Positions 18,800 through 27,332 of a stretch of DNA of 40,114 nt are shown here, in pieces; positions within the stretch are counted from its first letter, which is position 1; each line of letters begins with the position of its first letter. The notes beneath the pieces were generated by a model. The model was not told where the DNA came from and ran no database searches. It was given only the letters and a program-made list of their open reading frames with translations. The DNA is taken from assembly GCA_021300455.1 (NCBI GenBank), contig JAJTDP010000036.1, forward strand, positions 1 through 40,114. Reading direction: 5' to 3'. Source of the stretch: Sediminibacterium sp. Lineage in GTDB: Bacteria; Bacteroidota; Bacteroidia; Chitinophagales; Chitinophagaceae. The position numbers and the translations under genes are program-made.

Positions 18800-19825
18800 A
18801 TGAAAAGAAGAGCCTTTGTAAAAAATACAATTATGTCAAGTACTGGAATACTCTTAACCAAAAATTTAATGTCTGCCTCAGGCGGACCAGTCTATGGTCA
18901 AAATGGAATGACTTATCAATTAAACACTAATTGGGGAACACTGAATGCAGCCAAAACCCCAGTGAATGATTGTCATGAAATGGTTCAAGATAGTAAGGGT
19001 CGAATTTTACTATTAACGAATGAAACAAAAAATAATCTTATTATTTATAATAAATCGGGCAGCTTAATAAATTCATGGGGTACTGAATTTCCAGGCGCAC
19101 ACGGATTAACTATTCAGCAAAATGGAAAAGAAGATTTTTTATTTATAACCGATACCGATAAACATCAAGTATATAAAACAACCATTGATGGAAAAATTTT
19201 ATTGACCATTGATGCCCCTTCTGATTTACCTGCTTATCAAAAAAAGGAAGCCTTTGTACCTACCGAAACGGCTGTGCTTGCGAATGGTGAATTTTATATT
19301 GCAGATGGCTATGGTGCACAACATATTTTACATTATGATGAAAAAGGAAAATTAAAAAATGCTTTTGGTGGAAGAGGAACAGGCGATGAATATTTAGACA
19401 ATGCCCATGGTATTTGTATAGATACAAGAAATGCAACCCCTACTTTAATTGTTACTGATAGAACGCGCAATGCATTTAAGCGTTTTTCAATGAATGGAAA
19501 ATTATTAGAAGTGATACACTTGCCAGGGGCCTGTGTTTGCAGGCCTGTTATCAAAGGCGATTATTTATACGCTGCTGTTTTACGTTCACCTAATTTAGAC
19601 ACAGTGAATTCAGGATTTGTAACCATTTTAGATAAAAACAATAAAGTGGTTTCTAATTTAGGAGGCGCTGCACCAGTATACAATGAGGGTGTATTACAGC
19701 CTATGTCTCAAACAGAAAAAATATTTACACACCCACATGATGTATGTGTAGATGACGAAGGAAGTATTTATGTGGCGCAGTGGGCTTCTGGAAAAGTATA
19801 CCCTTATAAATTTACAAGAGTATAA
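18800..19825 (+). CDS. Tat-exported NHL-type six-bladed beta-propeller protein
   Basis: A 341-residue protein. The N-terminus has a twin-arginine-like signal (MKRRAFVKNTIMSS), so it is exported. The body carries NHL-repeat features with recurring His-Gly/His-Asp turns: GAHGLTIQQNGKEDFLFITD, NAHGICID and HPHDVCVDDEGSIYVAQW. This is the arrangement of peptidyl-alpha-hydroxyglycine-lyase-like propellers, often found beside PSCyt/DUF1501 gene sets. It leads the module at 18800-25464 and is followed 40 bases later by the broken DUF1549 gene. Catalytic lyase activity cannot be claimed; it may bind metal or sugar. The eight bases before the ATG (CACCTCCT) are not a Shine-Dalgarno site. Confidence 0.78.
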   Translation: MKRRAFVKNTIMSSTGILLTKNLMSASGGPVYGQNGMTYQLNTNWGTLNAAKTPVNDCHEMVQDSKGRILLLTNETKNNLIIYNKSGSLINSWGTEFPGAHGLTIQQNGKEDFLFITDTDKHQVYKTTIDGKILLTIDAPSDLPAYQKKEAFVPTETAVLANGEFYIADGYGAQHILHYDEKGKLKNAFGGRGTGDEYLDNAHGICIDTRNATPTLIVTDRTRNAFKRFSMNGKLLEVIHLPGACVCRPVIKGDYLYAAVLRSPNLDTVNSGFVTILDKNNKVVSNLGGAAPVYNEGVLQPMSQTEKIFTHPHDVCVDDEGSIYVAQWASGKVYPYKFTRV

Positions 19826-19865
19826 AACTGTATGAACCCGTTTTTAGAATTATTATAATCTAGCT

Positions 19866-20009
19866 ATGAAGAAATATATAATTTTTGGTATTGTACTTAT
19901 GGTAGCAGGTTTGCTTTATGGAGTGATTGATCTAGCTAAAGCTAAAAAAGAAAAAGAAAACCTTATTTCCTACAACGGAAAGTCACTTAGCCAGATTAAC
20001 CACAGATGA
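19866..20009 (+). pseudogene. Leader fragment of PSCyt1/DUF1549/DUF1553 gene
   Basis: A 47-codon ORF starting MKKYIIFGIVLMVAGLLYG, a hydrophobic signal/anchor, then charged residues and ENLISYN. ISYN plus an aspartate or lysine is how the PSCyt1 cytochrome domain usually begins (ISYNxDIRPI...CxxCH). The frame then closes in INHR at 20009. The sequence that continues the family appears in another frame from about 19978. The heme-binding core between these points is absent. I read this as the orphaned start of the next gene, cut off by a frameshifting deletion. Confidence 0.6.
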
Positions 20010-20079
20010 AATAAAATTATTTACCAAGTGGATAGAGCAAGGTGCCAAATATGAAAAGCATTGGGCCTTTGTAGCACCT

Positions 20080-21993
20080 GTGAAAGAAGCCCTACCTGAA
20101 GTAGATAATAGTAAGTGGGTTAAAAATGAAATTGATCCCTTTATATTAGAGAAAATGGAAGCAAAAGGCTTTGAACCCAATGAAACTGCTAGTAGAGAAG
20201 CACTTATTAAAAGAGCTTATGCAGATATCACAGGACTAGCCCCTACTTATGAAGAATTAAATCAATGGAGAAATAATAGTAGCGATAACTGGTATGCACA
20301 ATTATTAGATAAATTATTACAAAAGCCTGCTTACGGAGAAAAAATGGCTTTGCTCTGGATGGACTTAGCGCGCTATGCCGACTCTTACGGTTTTCAAGAT
20401 GATAATATTAGGTCTCAATGGCCTTGGAGAGATTGGGTGATCAATGCCTTTAATACCAATATGCATTATGATCAATTTTTAACCCAACAAATTGCTGGTG
20501 ATTTATTACCCACTGCAAGCAAGTCTTCTATTTTAGCCACCGCTTTTTTTAGAAATCATAAATACACAGAAGAAGGCGGGGTGATTGAAGAAGAGTACCG
20601 CGTCTCTTATAATATTGATAAAACAAGAACCTATGGCAAGGCCATACTAGGTGTTACCATTGAATGTGCGCAGTGTCATGATCATAAGTACGACCCCTTC
20701 TCGAATAAAGATTACTACCAGCTTTATGCCTTTTTTAATATGAGTAAAGAAAAAGGATACGAAGGAGATGTAAGTATTTCTACCCCTGCAAAAAATCCAA
20801 AATTATTTATTACGAAAGAAGAGCAGTCGAAATTATTATCCTTTATCAATCATGTAGATACCAATAAATTAGAAGTATCCGTTATGGGAGATTGGAAAAT
20901 GGGAGATACCGGCAAAACTAGGCCTACCTATATTTTAAGCAGAGGAAGTTATGATGCGCCTACAACGGTAGAAGTAAAACCTACTGCACTAGAATCTATC
21001 ATGCCTTTTGATACTTTAAAATATGAAAGAAACAGATTGGGCTTGGCCAAGTGGACGGTAGAAAAAAAGAATCCTTTAACGGCCCGCGTTTTTGTAAATT
21101 TTATTTGGCAAGAAATTTTTGGCAAGGGCTTTGTAAAAACATCTAGCGATTATGGTTTACAAGGAGAGCTTCCTTCTCATCCTGCATTATTAGATTGGTT
21201 AGCTGTTGATTTTATGGAACATAATTGGGATATAAAATATTTAATGAAAAAAATATTGTCTAGTAATACCTACCAACAATCAAGTGTGGTGAGTAAAAAA
21301 CAATTGGAGCAAGATCCTGATAATCTTTATTATACTAGGTCTCCCCGCATAAGATTCAAAGCAGAAATAGTAAGAGATTGGGTATTGGGTACCAGCGGTA
21401 TTTTAAATCCCATGATTGGAGGGCCCAGCGTAAAGCCTTATCAACCCAAAGGTGTTTGGGAAAGCACGACTTCTGGAAGAGGCGTACTAGCTTCTTACAA
21501 ACAAGACCATGGCCCAGCTATTTATCGAAGAGGTTTATACACTTTTATAAAATTAACCGCGCCTCCTCCTAGCATGATGATCTTTGATGCAAGTAATAGA
21601 GACCAGTGTGAAGCCAAAAGAGCGAGCACCAATACACCCCTGCAAGCCTTGACCATGTTGAATGACCCTGCTGTCTTAGAAGCTTCTCGCGTGTTGGCTG
21701 AAAATATTTCAGTAGGAAATAAATCCTTGGAAGATAAATTAGAACAAGCCTTTGAAACCATTGTTATTAGAAAGCCCTCCAGGTTTGAGCGTAATAAATT
21801 AATGGACTACTGTGCAAAGCAAGTTGCTTTTTTTAATAGCAATGCGCCTTTATTAAAAAATACTTTGGCCGTGGGAGAATATCAGCATCCTACTAAAAAA
21901 TATAATGAAGCAGAAGCCGCTGCCTTAATGAAAATTAAGTTTAGGTATTGGTGGACTTGCCTTGGGCTCCTTAATGGTACCGGGCATTTTTGA
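20080..21993 (+). CDS. DUF1549/DUF1553 (PSCyt2-PSD1) protein, truncated at both ends
   Basis: A planctomycete-type periplasmic cytochrome protein. The GTG at 20080 is only a formal start. Family sequence continues upstream in frame to about 19981 (LTTDEIKLFTKWIEQGAKYE, the tail of PSCyt1), and that frame has no ATG. The DUF1549 domain covers about residues 10-225 (WVKNEIDPFILEKMEAKGF, ITGLAPTYEE, ARYADSYGFQDD). It contains a CxxCH heme motif, CAQCH, at 196-200. DUF1553 follows over about 310-600 (NPLTARVFVNFIWQEIFGKG, RSPRIRFKAEIVRDWVLG). The last ~16 residues (KFRYWWTCLGLLNGTGHF) are out-of-frame DUF1501 sequence, so the true C-terminus is lost too. In the family it pairs with DUF1501 proteins, and its redox partner is unknown. 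It may be non-functional if the assembly is right. Confidence 0.82.
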   Translation: MKEALPEVDNSKWVKNEIDPFILEKMEAKGFEPNETASREALIKRAYADITGLAPTYEELNQWRNNSSDNWYAQLLDKLLQKPAYGEKMALLWMDLARYADSYGFQDDNIRSQWPWRDWVINAFNTNMHYDQFLTQQIAGDLLPTASKSSILATAFFRNHKYTEEGGVIEEEYRVSYNIDKTRTYGKAILGVTIECAQCHDHKYDPFSNKDYYQLYAFFNMSKEKGYEGDVSISTPAKNPKLFITKEEQSKLLSFINHVDTNKLEVSVMGDWKMGDTGKTRPTYILSRGSYDAPTTVEVKPTALESIMPFDTLKYERNRLGLAKWTVEKKNPLTARVFVNFIWQEIFGKGFVKTSSDYGLQGELPSHPALLDWLAVDFMEHNWDIKYLMKKILSSNTYQQSSVVSKKQLEQDPDNLYYTRSPRIRFKAEIVRDWVLGTSGILNPMIGGPSVKPYQPKGVWESTTSGRGVLASYKQDHGPAIYRRGLYTFIKLTAPPPSMMIFDASNRDQCEAKRASTNTPLQALTMLNDPAVLEASRVLAENISVGNKSLEDKLEQAFETIVIRKPSRFERNKLMDYCAKQVAFFNSNAPLLKNTLAVGEYQHPTKKYNEAEAAALMKIKFRYWWTCLGLLNGTGHF

Positions 21994-23323
21994 TGCTAGC
22001 AATGAAGAGGACTTATTTGCCAATGTACTTCCGCATTTTGCACCTAAAGCAAAACGTGTTATTTATTTATTCCAAAATGGTGCTCCTTCTCAATTAGACT
22101 TATATGATTACAAGCCCATGCTACAAAAAATGCATGGAGAAGAATTGCCTGCAAGTATTCGCAATGGACAAAGATTAACAGGTATGACTGCAGACCAAGC
22201 CAAATTTCCCTTAGCTGGAACTAAATTCAATTTTGCACAACACGGATCCAACGGTGGATGGTTTAGTGAGTCTATTCCGCATATTGCCAGCATGAGTGAT
22301 GAACTATGTATTATCAGAAGTATGTACACCGAAGCTATTAACCACGATCCTGCACTTACTTTTTTCCAAACTGGTGCACAAGTGGGAAACCGCCCTAGTA
22401 TGGGTTCTTGGGTAAGCTATGGCTTAGGAAGTGAAAATAAAAACCTGCCTGCTTTCTGCGTTTTATTAAGTAAAGGGAAAGGAAATGGACAGGGTGTGTA
22501 TTCTAAATTATGGAATAATGGTTTTTTAGATTCTATACATCAAGGGGTACAGTTTAGTAGCGGAGAAGAACCTGTAAAATATTTAACGGATCCTGAATTT
22601 ATTGACAGAGGAGACAAGAGAAAAATTTTAGACGAGATTGCATCATTGAATCAAGAAGCTTATAACAATATTGGAGATCCAGAAATTGTTACAAAAATTC
22701 AGCAATATGAACTCGCCTATCGTATGCAAATGGCGGTACCAGAAATTACTTCTTTACAAAATGAACCTGAGTCCATTGTAAAAATGTATGGACCAGATTG
22801 TTTGGCACCAGGCACTTATGCAGCCAATTGTTTATTAGCTAGAAAGCTTTCAGAAAATGGAGTACGCTTTGTGCAGTTATATCATCAAGGTTGGGACTCA
22901 CATGGTAATTTACCTGCAGAAATTGTAGGTCAATGTAAAGATGTAGACAGACCTTCTGCTGCTTTAATCAAAGATTTAAAACAAAGAGGTTTATTAGATG
23001 AAACTTTAGTGATCTGGGGTGGAGAATTTGGAAGAACGAATTATTGTCAAGGGGCGCTTAGCAAAGATAATTATGGTAGAGACCATCATCCAAGAGCCTT
23101 TACTATTTGGATGGCAGGCGGTGGTGTGAAACCAGGTGTATTTGGAGAAACCGATGATTTTGGATACAATATAAATTCCTTGCCTGTGCATGTGCATGAT
23201 TTTCATGCAACCGTTATGCATCTAATGGGCATCGATCACGAAAAATTTACATTTAAACACCAAGGAAGACGATTCCGCTTAACAGATGTAGCGGGTAAAG
23301 TGGTCAATGAAATTATTAGCTAA
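21962..23323 (+). CDS. DUF1501 family protein, N-terminally truncated
   Basis: A 453-residue DUF1501 protein, a member of the alkaline-phosphatase/sulfatase-like superfamily that accompanies PSCyt/DUF1553 proteins. The TTG at 21962 is formal only. In-frame sequence KLSLGIGGLALGSLMVPG begins at 21932 and is the second half of the usual Tat signal. The start Met and RR motif are missing, replaced by the preceding gene in another frame. Visible family blocks are KRVIYLFQNGAPSQLDLYDY, YHQGWDSHGNLP, WGGEFGRTNY, GRDHHPRAFTIW and VHVHDFHATVMHLMGIDH. The His/Asp-rich blocks suggest a metal site. Export would fail without the N-terminus. The two-base gap to the next gene shows co-transcription. Confidence 0.83.
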   Translation: MGSLMVPGIFDASNEEDLFANVLPHFAPKAKRVIYLFQNGAPSQLDLYDYKPMLQKMHGEELPASIRNGQRLTGMTADQAKFPLAGTKFNFAQHGSNGGWFSESIPHIASMSDELCIIRSMYTEAINHDPALTFFQTGAQVGNRPSMGSWVSYGLGSENKNLPAFCVLLSKGKGNGQGVYSKLWNNGFLDSIHQGVQFSSGEEPVKYLTDPEFIDRGDKRKILDEIASLNQEAYNNIGDPEIVTKIQQYELAYRMQMAVPEITSLQNEPESIVKMYGPDCLAPGTYAANCLLARKLSENGVRFVQLYHQGWDSHGNLPAEIVGQCKDVDRPSAALIKDLKQRGLLDETLVIWGGEFGRTNYCQGALSKDNYGRDHHPRAFTIWMAGGGVKPGVFGETDDFGYNINSLPVHVHDFHATVMHLMGIDHEKFTFKHQGRRFRLTDVAGKVVNEIIS

Positions 23324-23325
23324 GT

Positions 23326-25464
23326 ATGGATAGTAAAAAACTAAGTCAATGGGGCGAATGGTGTGTTTGGTTTTTAAATCCACTACTATTACTACTAGCC
23401 ATTTATAGTGAAGCAAGTAAAACTAGTACTATTTTACTATGGTTCGGAAAACTACATCCCTTGGTTTTACATTTTCCAATTGTCTTAGGTATTGCCATTG
23501 TTATTTATTTAGTTTTCTTTCAAAATAATAAGCTAGCAGAAAATACAGAAAAATTAGTGCTAGTAGGTAATGCATTTATGGCATCCATGGTAGCCTTATT
23601 AGGCTTGTTTTTATCTAAGCAAGATGCTTATGATACAGACACTTTGAATTTACATAAATGGGGAGGCCTATCTATTGCACTCATAAGTTGGCTACTTATT
23701 TACCTAAAAAATATTCCTACTAGCATTCAAAAAATAATTGCCCTAGGTTATTTATTGGTGCTATTGTTTTTTACGCATCAGGGTGCCTTATTAACCCATG
23801 GAGAAAATGCATTGTCTATTCCAACACCTGAAGTAAAAATAGCTGAAGAAGTAAAGACCGTTGATTCTAGTTTAACTGTTTATGAAAAAGCCATTGCGCC
23901 CATCCTGGCACAAAAATGTGTTAGCTGTCATGGTCCAGCAAAAGTAAAGGGCCAATTGCAATTACAAAGTCCTGAACTTATTATCAAAGGAGGTAAAAAT
24001 GGAAGTATATTAAATGGTATACAAAATGAAGAAGCTCAAATCTTACAAAGAATACATTTACCCAATACAGATGAAAAGCATATGCCTCCAGATGGCAAGC
24101 TGCAGTTGACTTTAGAGGAATTAACCCTGCTTAATAAATGGGTAAAGGCAGGTGGGAATTTTACCAAAAAAATAAGCGAGCTTGCTAAAACAGATAGTTT
24201 AGCCATTCTTGCCATGGCTTATAAAGCACCTTCAAAAGGTAGCGGAGATAACAAAAATAACGCCCCTGATTTAAAACAGTACAATAGCAGTTACCTCACT
24301 GTGAATTATTTATTTAATGGCTCTGAAGAAATAGAGGTTAATTTTTTTCAAGGGTCTTTTTATAAGTTAGAGCAGTTAAAGAACTTAGAAAAAATTAAAG
24401 ATAAAATTGTAAGTCTTAATATGCAAGGCATGCCCATCACTAAAGAAGACCTTGCCATTATTGTACAATTCACAAAACTTAAAAAATTAAATTTAAATTA
24501 TACTACATTAACTTTAAACGACTTAGCACATCTTAAAACTATTACTAGTTTAAAGAATTTATCTATTTGTGGAATGGAGGTAAATCAAAATACTTTGACG
24601 AAATTTTTAGAAAAAGCACCCTTTACTGAAATTAATATTTGGACCAACCATTCCAGTGAAAAAGAATTTCAACAATTAATGACTAACAATAAAAAAGTTA
24701 AAATAATTATTGGCGATAATTTAGATGCAGAAATTATCAAATTAACCAGCCCCATTATTGAACAGGATTCTTCTATCATTGTTAATAGCTTAGATGTGAT
24801 GGTAAAACATTTTTTAAAAGGTACAGTAGTGAGGTATACTACAGATGGTTCAGATCCAGATAGTCTTAGAAGTCCTATCTATACAAAAAAATTACGTTTT
24901 ACTAAAAACACTATTTTAAAAACAAAGGCTTTTAAACCAGGTTGGATAAGTAGTGATATGGTTCAAAAAACTTTTTATAAATCGGAAATACATCCAGACA
25001 CTATTTATTTTGTGACCAACCCAGATAAAAAATATCCAGGCACTGGTGCTAAAACCCTTATTGACTATGAATTAGGGGAACAAAACTTTTCTAATGGTAA
25101 GTGGTTGGCCTATAAAGACATCACCATGAAATTTGTGATTGGCTTTAAACAAGCTAGGCCTTTACAAGAGGCACATTTTAATGCCTTTGTAGATAACGGA
25201 TCCTATATCTTTCCTATCTTATCTATTATAATAGAAGGTAGTAATGATGGTAAAGAATTTAAAAAATTAAATGAAGCCAAATTCCCTTCCTTAAAAGAAA
25301 CAGATGTAGTTAGGGAAAATAAATCATTTAGCTGCAGTATTCCAGCGGGCGCTGCCTATAAATATTATAGGTTTACTTTATTGAATCTAAAAAACTTACC
25401 TACCTGGCATCCGGGTAAAGGAACCCCTGGCTGGATTTTTGTAGATGAATTATTTTTGAATTAA
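23326..25464 (+). CDS. DUF2231-like membrane protein with cytochrome c, LRR-like and FN3/discoidin-like domains
   Basis: A 712-residue multi-domain protein. The N-terminal ~155 residues hold four to five membrane helices, with GKLHPLVLHFPIVLGIAI (41-58) typical of DUF2231. A PSCyt1-type cytochrome domain follows (about 185-275): the heme motif CVSCH is at 198-202, and a likely axial Met is at 253 in KHMPPDGK. Next comes a leucine-rich-repeat-like part (about 350-460: LKKLNLNYTTLTLNDLAHLK). After that is a chitobiase/FN3-like segment (VRYTTDGSDPDS...TKAFKPGW). The end is discoidin-like (IEGSNDGKEF...WIFVDELFLN). The helices would anchor a periplasmic electron-accepting head linked to putative glycan- or protein-binding domains. 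It closes the cytochrome module and is intact, unlike the two genes before it. Confidence 0.82.
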   Translation: MDSKKLSQWGEWCVWFLNPLLLLLAIYSEASKTSTILLWFGKLHPLVLHFPIVLGIAIVIYLVFFQNNKLAENTEKLVLVGNAFMASMVALLGLFLSKQDAYDTDTLNLHKWGGLSIALISWLLIYLKNIPTSIQKIIALGYLLVLLFFTHQGALLTHGENALSIPTPEVKIAEEVKTVDSSLTVYEKAIAPILAQKCVSCHGPAKVKGQLQLQSPELIIKGGKNGSILNGIQNEEAQILQRIHLPNTDEKHMPPDGKLQLTLEELTLLNKWVKAGGNFTKKISELAKTDSLAILAMAYKAPSKGSGDNKNNAPDLKQYNSSYLTVNYLFNGSEEIEVNFFQGSFYKLEQLKNLEKIKDKIVSLNMQGMPITKEDLAIIVQFTKLKKLNLNYTTLTLNDLAHLKTITSLKNLSICGMEVNQNTLTKFLEKAPFTEINIWTNHSSEKEFQQLMTNNKKVKIIIGDNLDAEIIKLTSPIIEQDSSIIVNSLDVMVKHFLKGTVVRYTTDGSDPDSLRSPIYTKKLRFTKNTILKTKAFKPGWISSDMVQKTFYKSEIHPDTIYFVTNPDKKYPGTGAKTLIDYELGEQNFSNGKWLAYKDITMKFVIGFKQARPLQEAHFNAFVDNGSYIFPILSIIIEGSNDGKEFKKLNEAKFPSLKETDVVRENKSFSCSIPAGAAYKYYRFTLLNLKNLPTWHPGKGTPGWIFVDELFLN

Positions 25465-25518
25465 TTTATATCTTAATTCAAACTAAATTATTTAAATTTA
25501 GTTTCAAATACGAATGCT

Positions 25519-26502
25519 ATGGAAAACAAATCAATGGTGCCCAATATGGTACCTACAATGGTGCCCAACAATGCACACAAGGACATACCTGGAAACCCAT
25601 CCACTGCAAAAAGCAGTGCGACTAGTTTAAACGACCGTACCAATGGTAAACCACTTCGTGTATTAAGTGAAGAAGATTGGACCTTCTGGAAACACAATGG
25701 ATATATTGTTATTAAAAATGCAGTGCCTCGTGAACAAGCCTTGGCCACTGCTGCTTTCTTATGGGAGTTTGAAGAGAAGGACCCTAATAATAAAGAAACA
25801 TGGTACACTGCACCAAGAGCTGAAATGAAAATGAAAGAGCTTGCTGGTACAGGTATGGTAGAATGTTATAATAACCAACACTTATGGAACAATCGTCAAA
25901 TGCAAAGAGTATATGACGCCTTTGTTGATATATGGGGTACAGAAAAATTATGGGTATCTATAGATAGAGCCAATTTAAATTTCCCTATTAGACCAGGACA
26001 TGAATACAAAGCATTTATTCATTGGGATTATGATCCAGAAACAAAACCAGTAAATGTGCAAGGTGTATTAGCCCTAGCCGATCAAAATGATGAAAACATG
26101 GGCGGCTTCCAATGTATTCCAGAATTATATAGAACCTATGATACTTGGAAACTAACACAACCTGAAGACAGGGATAGATTTAAACCAGATACATCTGCAT
26201 TCACACCCACTAAAGTAAAATTAGAAGCAGGTGACTTATTAATTTTTAATAGTTTAGAACCACATGGTATTAGAGCGAATAATAGTACAGACAAAGTACG
26301 TATTGCTCAATATTTATCTATGATGCCAGCTGAAGAAAATAATGAGGCCTTAACAGAGTGGAGAGTGAATTCTTGGAAACATCGTATTGCACCAGAAGGT
26401 TATGCCTTTCCTGGTGATCCAAGAAATTGGGAGCAAACAAAATATGAAACTGCAGAACTAAATGAGCTGGGCAAAAAATTACTAGGCCTAGAGAAATGGT
26501 AA
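25519..26502 (+). CDS. Phytanoyl-CoA dioxygenase (PhyH) family protein
   Basis: A 327-residue Fe(II)/2-oxoglutarate-dependent oxygenase of the PhyH family. The iron triad is visible: His168 and Asp170 in IHWDYDP and His249 in EPHGIR. The 2-oxoglutarate-binding Arg is probably Arg261 in VRIAQYL. The double-stranded beta-helix spans about 60-275. There is no signal peptide; the enzyme is cytoplasmic. The N-terminus begins with a low-complexity MVPN/MVPT/MVPN stretch and a disordered ~45-residue tail unusual for the family. Several Met codons there make the exact start uncertain. The stop overlaps the next gene's start by seven bases. The substrate is unknown; in this context a sugar-derived or small hydroxylated metabolite is plausible. 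Confidence 0.85.
   Translation: MENKSMVPNMVPTMVPNNAHKDIPGNPSTAKSSATSLNDRTNGKPLRVLSEEDWTFWKHNGYIVIKNAVPREQALATAAFLWEFEEKDPNNKETWYTAPRAEMKMKELAGTGMVECYNNQHLWNNRQMQRVYDAFVDIWGTEKLWVSIDRANLNFPIRPGHEYKAFIHWDYDPETKPVNVQGVLALADQNDENMGGFQCIPELYRTYDTWKLTQPEDRDRFKPDTSAFTPTKVKLEAGDLLIFNSLEPHGIRANNSTDKVRIAQYLSMMPAEENNEALTEWRVNSWKHRIAPEGYAFPGDPRNWEQTKYETAELNELGKKLLGLEKW
25534..25569 (+). repeat. Three 12-bp tandem repeats encoding MVPx
   Basis: ATGGTGCCCAAT, ATGGTACCTACA and ATGGTGCCCAAC follow one another in frame at the 5' end of the PhyH gene. They encode MVPN-MVPT-MVPN. The copies differ by a few bases, so the array is not newly made. It adds alternative Met start codons and lies outside the catalytic fold. 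Confidence 0.75.
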
Positions 26503-27305
26503 AGACTAAGCTCAATAATGGTATACCTATGCCGCTGTTGGGCTTAGGCGTTTATGATATGTATAAAGCAGAAGCAGAGCAGGCAGTAGCAGATGCTTTT
26601 GAAATAGGCTACCGCTTAATAGACACTGCTAGCATGTATGAAAATGAAGTGGAAATTGGGAATGCTATAAAAAGGTCGGGCTTAGATAGAAAAGAAATTT
26701 TTTTAACTACGAAGCTTAATAATACAGACCATGGTTATGATCAAGCCCTTAATGCTTTTGATGATAGTTTAAAAAAACTTGGTCAAGACTATGTCGATTT
26801 ATATTTAATTCATTGGCCCATCAAAGAAGGCCGCGCCGCTTCTTGGAAAGGATTAGAGAAATTATACGCAGAAAAAAGAGTGAAGGCTATCGGAGTTGCT
26901 AATTATAATATTGCCTTATTAGAAGAATTGAAAACTACTGCTAGTATAGTGCCTGCAGTGAATCAAATAGAATTTTCGCCTTGGTTATATCAAGAAGACT
27001 TACTAGCCTACTGCAAAGAAGCAGGCATTCAAGTGCAGTCTTATTCACCCATTACAAGAGGTCTTAAGTTTTCAGATGAGCGTTTAGTACTTCTTTGTAA
27101 AAAATATGGTAAAACAGCTGCACAAATAGTATTGAACTGGCATTTACAACATGGGATTTCAACTATTCCTAAATCGTCTAAAAAAGAAAGGTTAGTAGAA
27201 AACTTTGAAGCGGCTAACTTTTCACTTTCTAGTGAGGATGTTAAAATAATGAATAGCTTTAATGAAAATTTTAGAATTTGCGACGACCCTCAAACTTATT
27301 TATAA
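26496..27305 (+). CDS. Aldo/keto reductase
   Basis: A 269-residue NADPH-dependent aldo/keto reductase, cytoplasmic. The catalytic tetrad is complete: Asp43 and Tyr48 in DTASMYENE, Lys73 in TTKLNN and His106 in LIHWP. The cofactor-phosphate region contains STIPKSSKKERLVEN near the C-terminus. Its length is normal for the prokaryotic AKR5-like group. The ATG at 26496 overlaps the end of the PhyH gene (ATGGTAA), so translation is probably coupled. It likely reduces a carbonyl such as a keto-sugar or 2-keto-gluconate-like compound; the precise substrate cannot be read from sequence. Confidence 0.9.
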   Translation: MVKTKLNNGIPMPLLGLGVYDMYKAEAEQAVADAFEIGYRLIDTASMYENEVEIGNAIKRSGLDRKEIFLTTKLNNTDHGYDQALNAFDDSLKKLGQDYVDLYLIHWPIKEGRAASWKGLEKLYAEKRVKAIGVANYNIALLEELKTTASIVPAVNQIEFSPWLYQEDLLAYCKEAGIQVQSYSPITRGLKFSDERLVLLCKKYGKTAAQIVLNWHLQHGISTIPKSSKKERLVENFEAANFSLSSEDVKIMNSFNENFRICDDPQTYL

Positions 27306-27332
27306 TTTTAAACTCAATTAACCCAATCCAAG

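Noticed and set aside
18788..18800. ATCACCTCCT directly before the NHL propeller start, identical to the 3' end of 16S rRNA
   Set aside because: It has the sequence of the anti-Shine-Dalgarno strand, so it cannot act as a ribosome binding site. No other rRNA sequence is present. Treated as chance.
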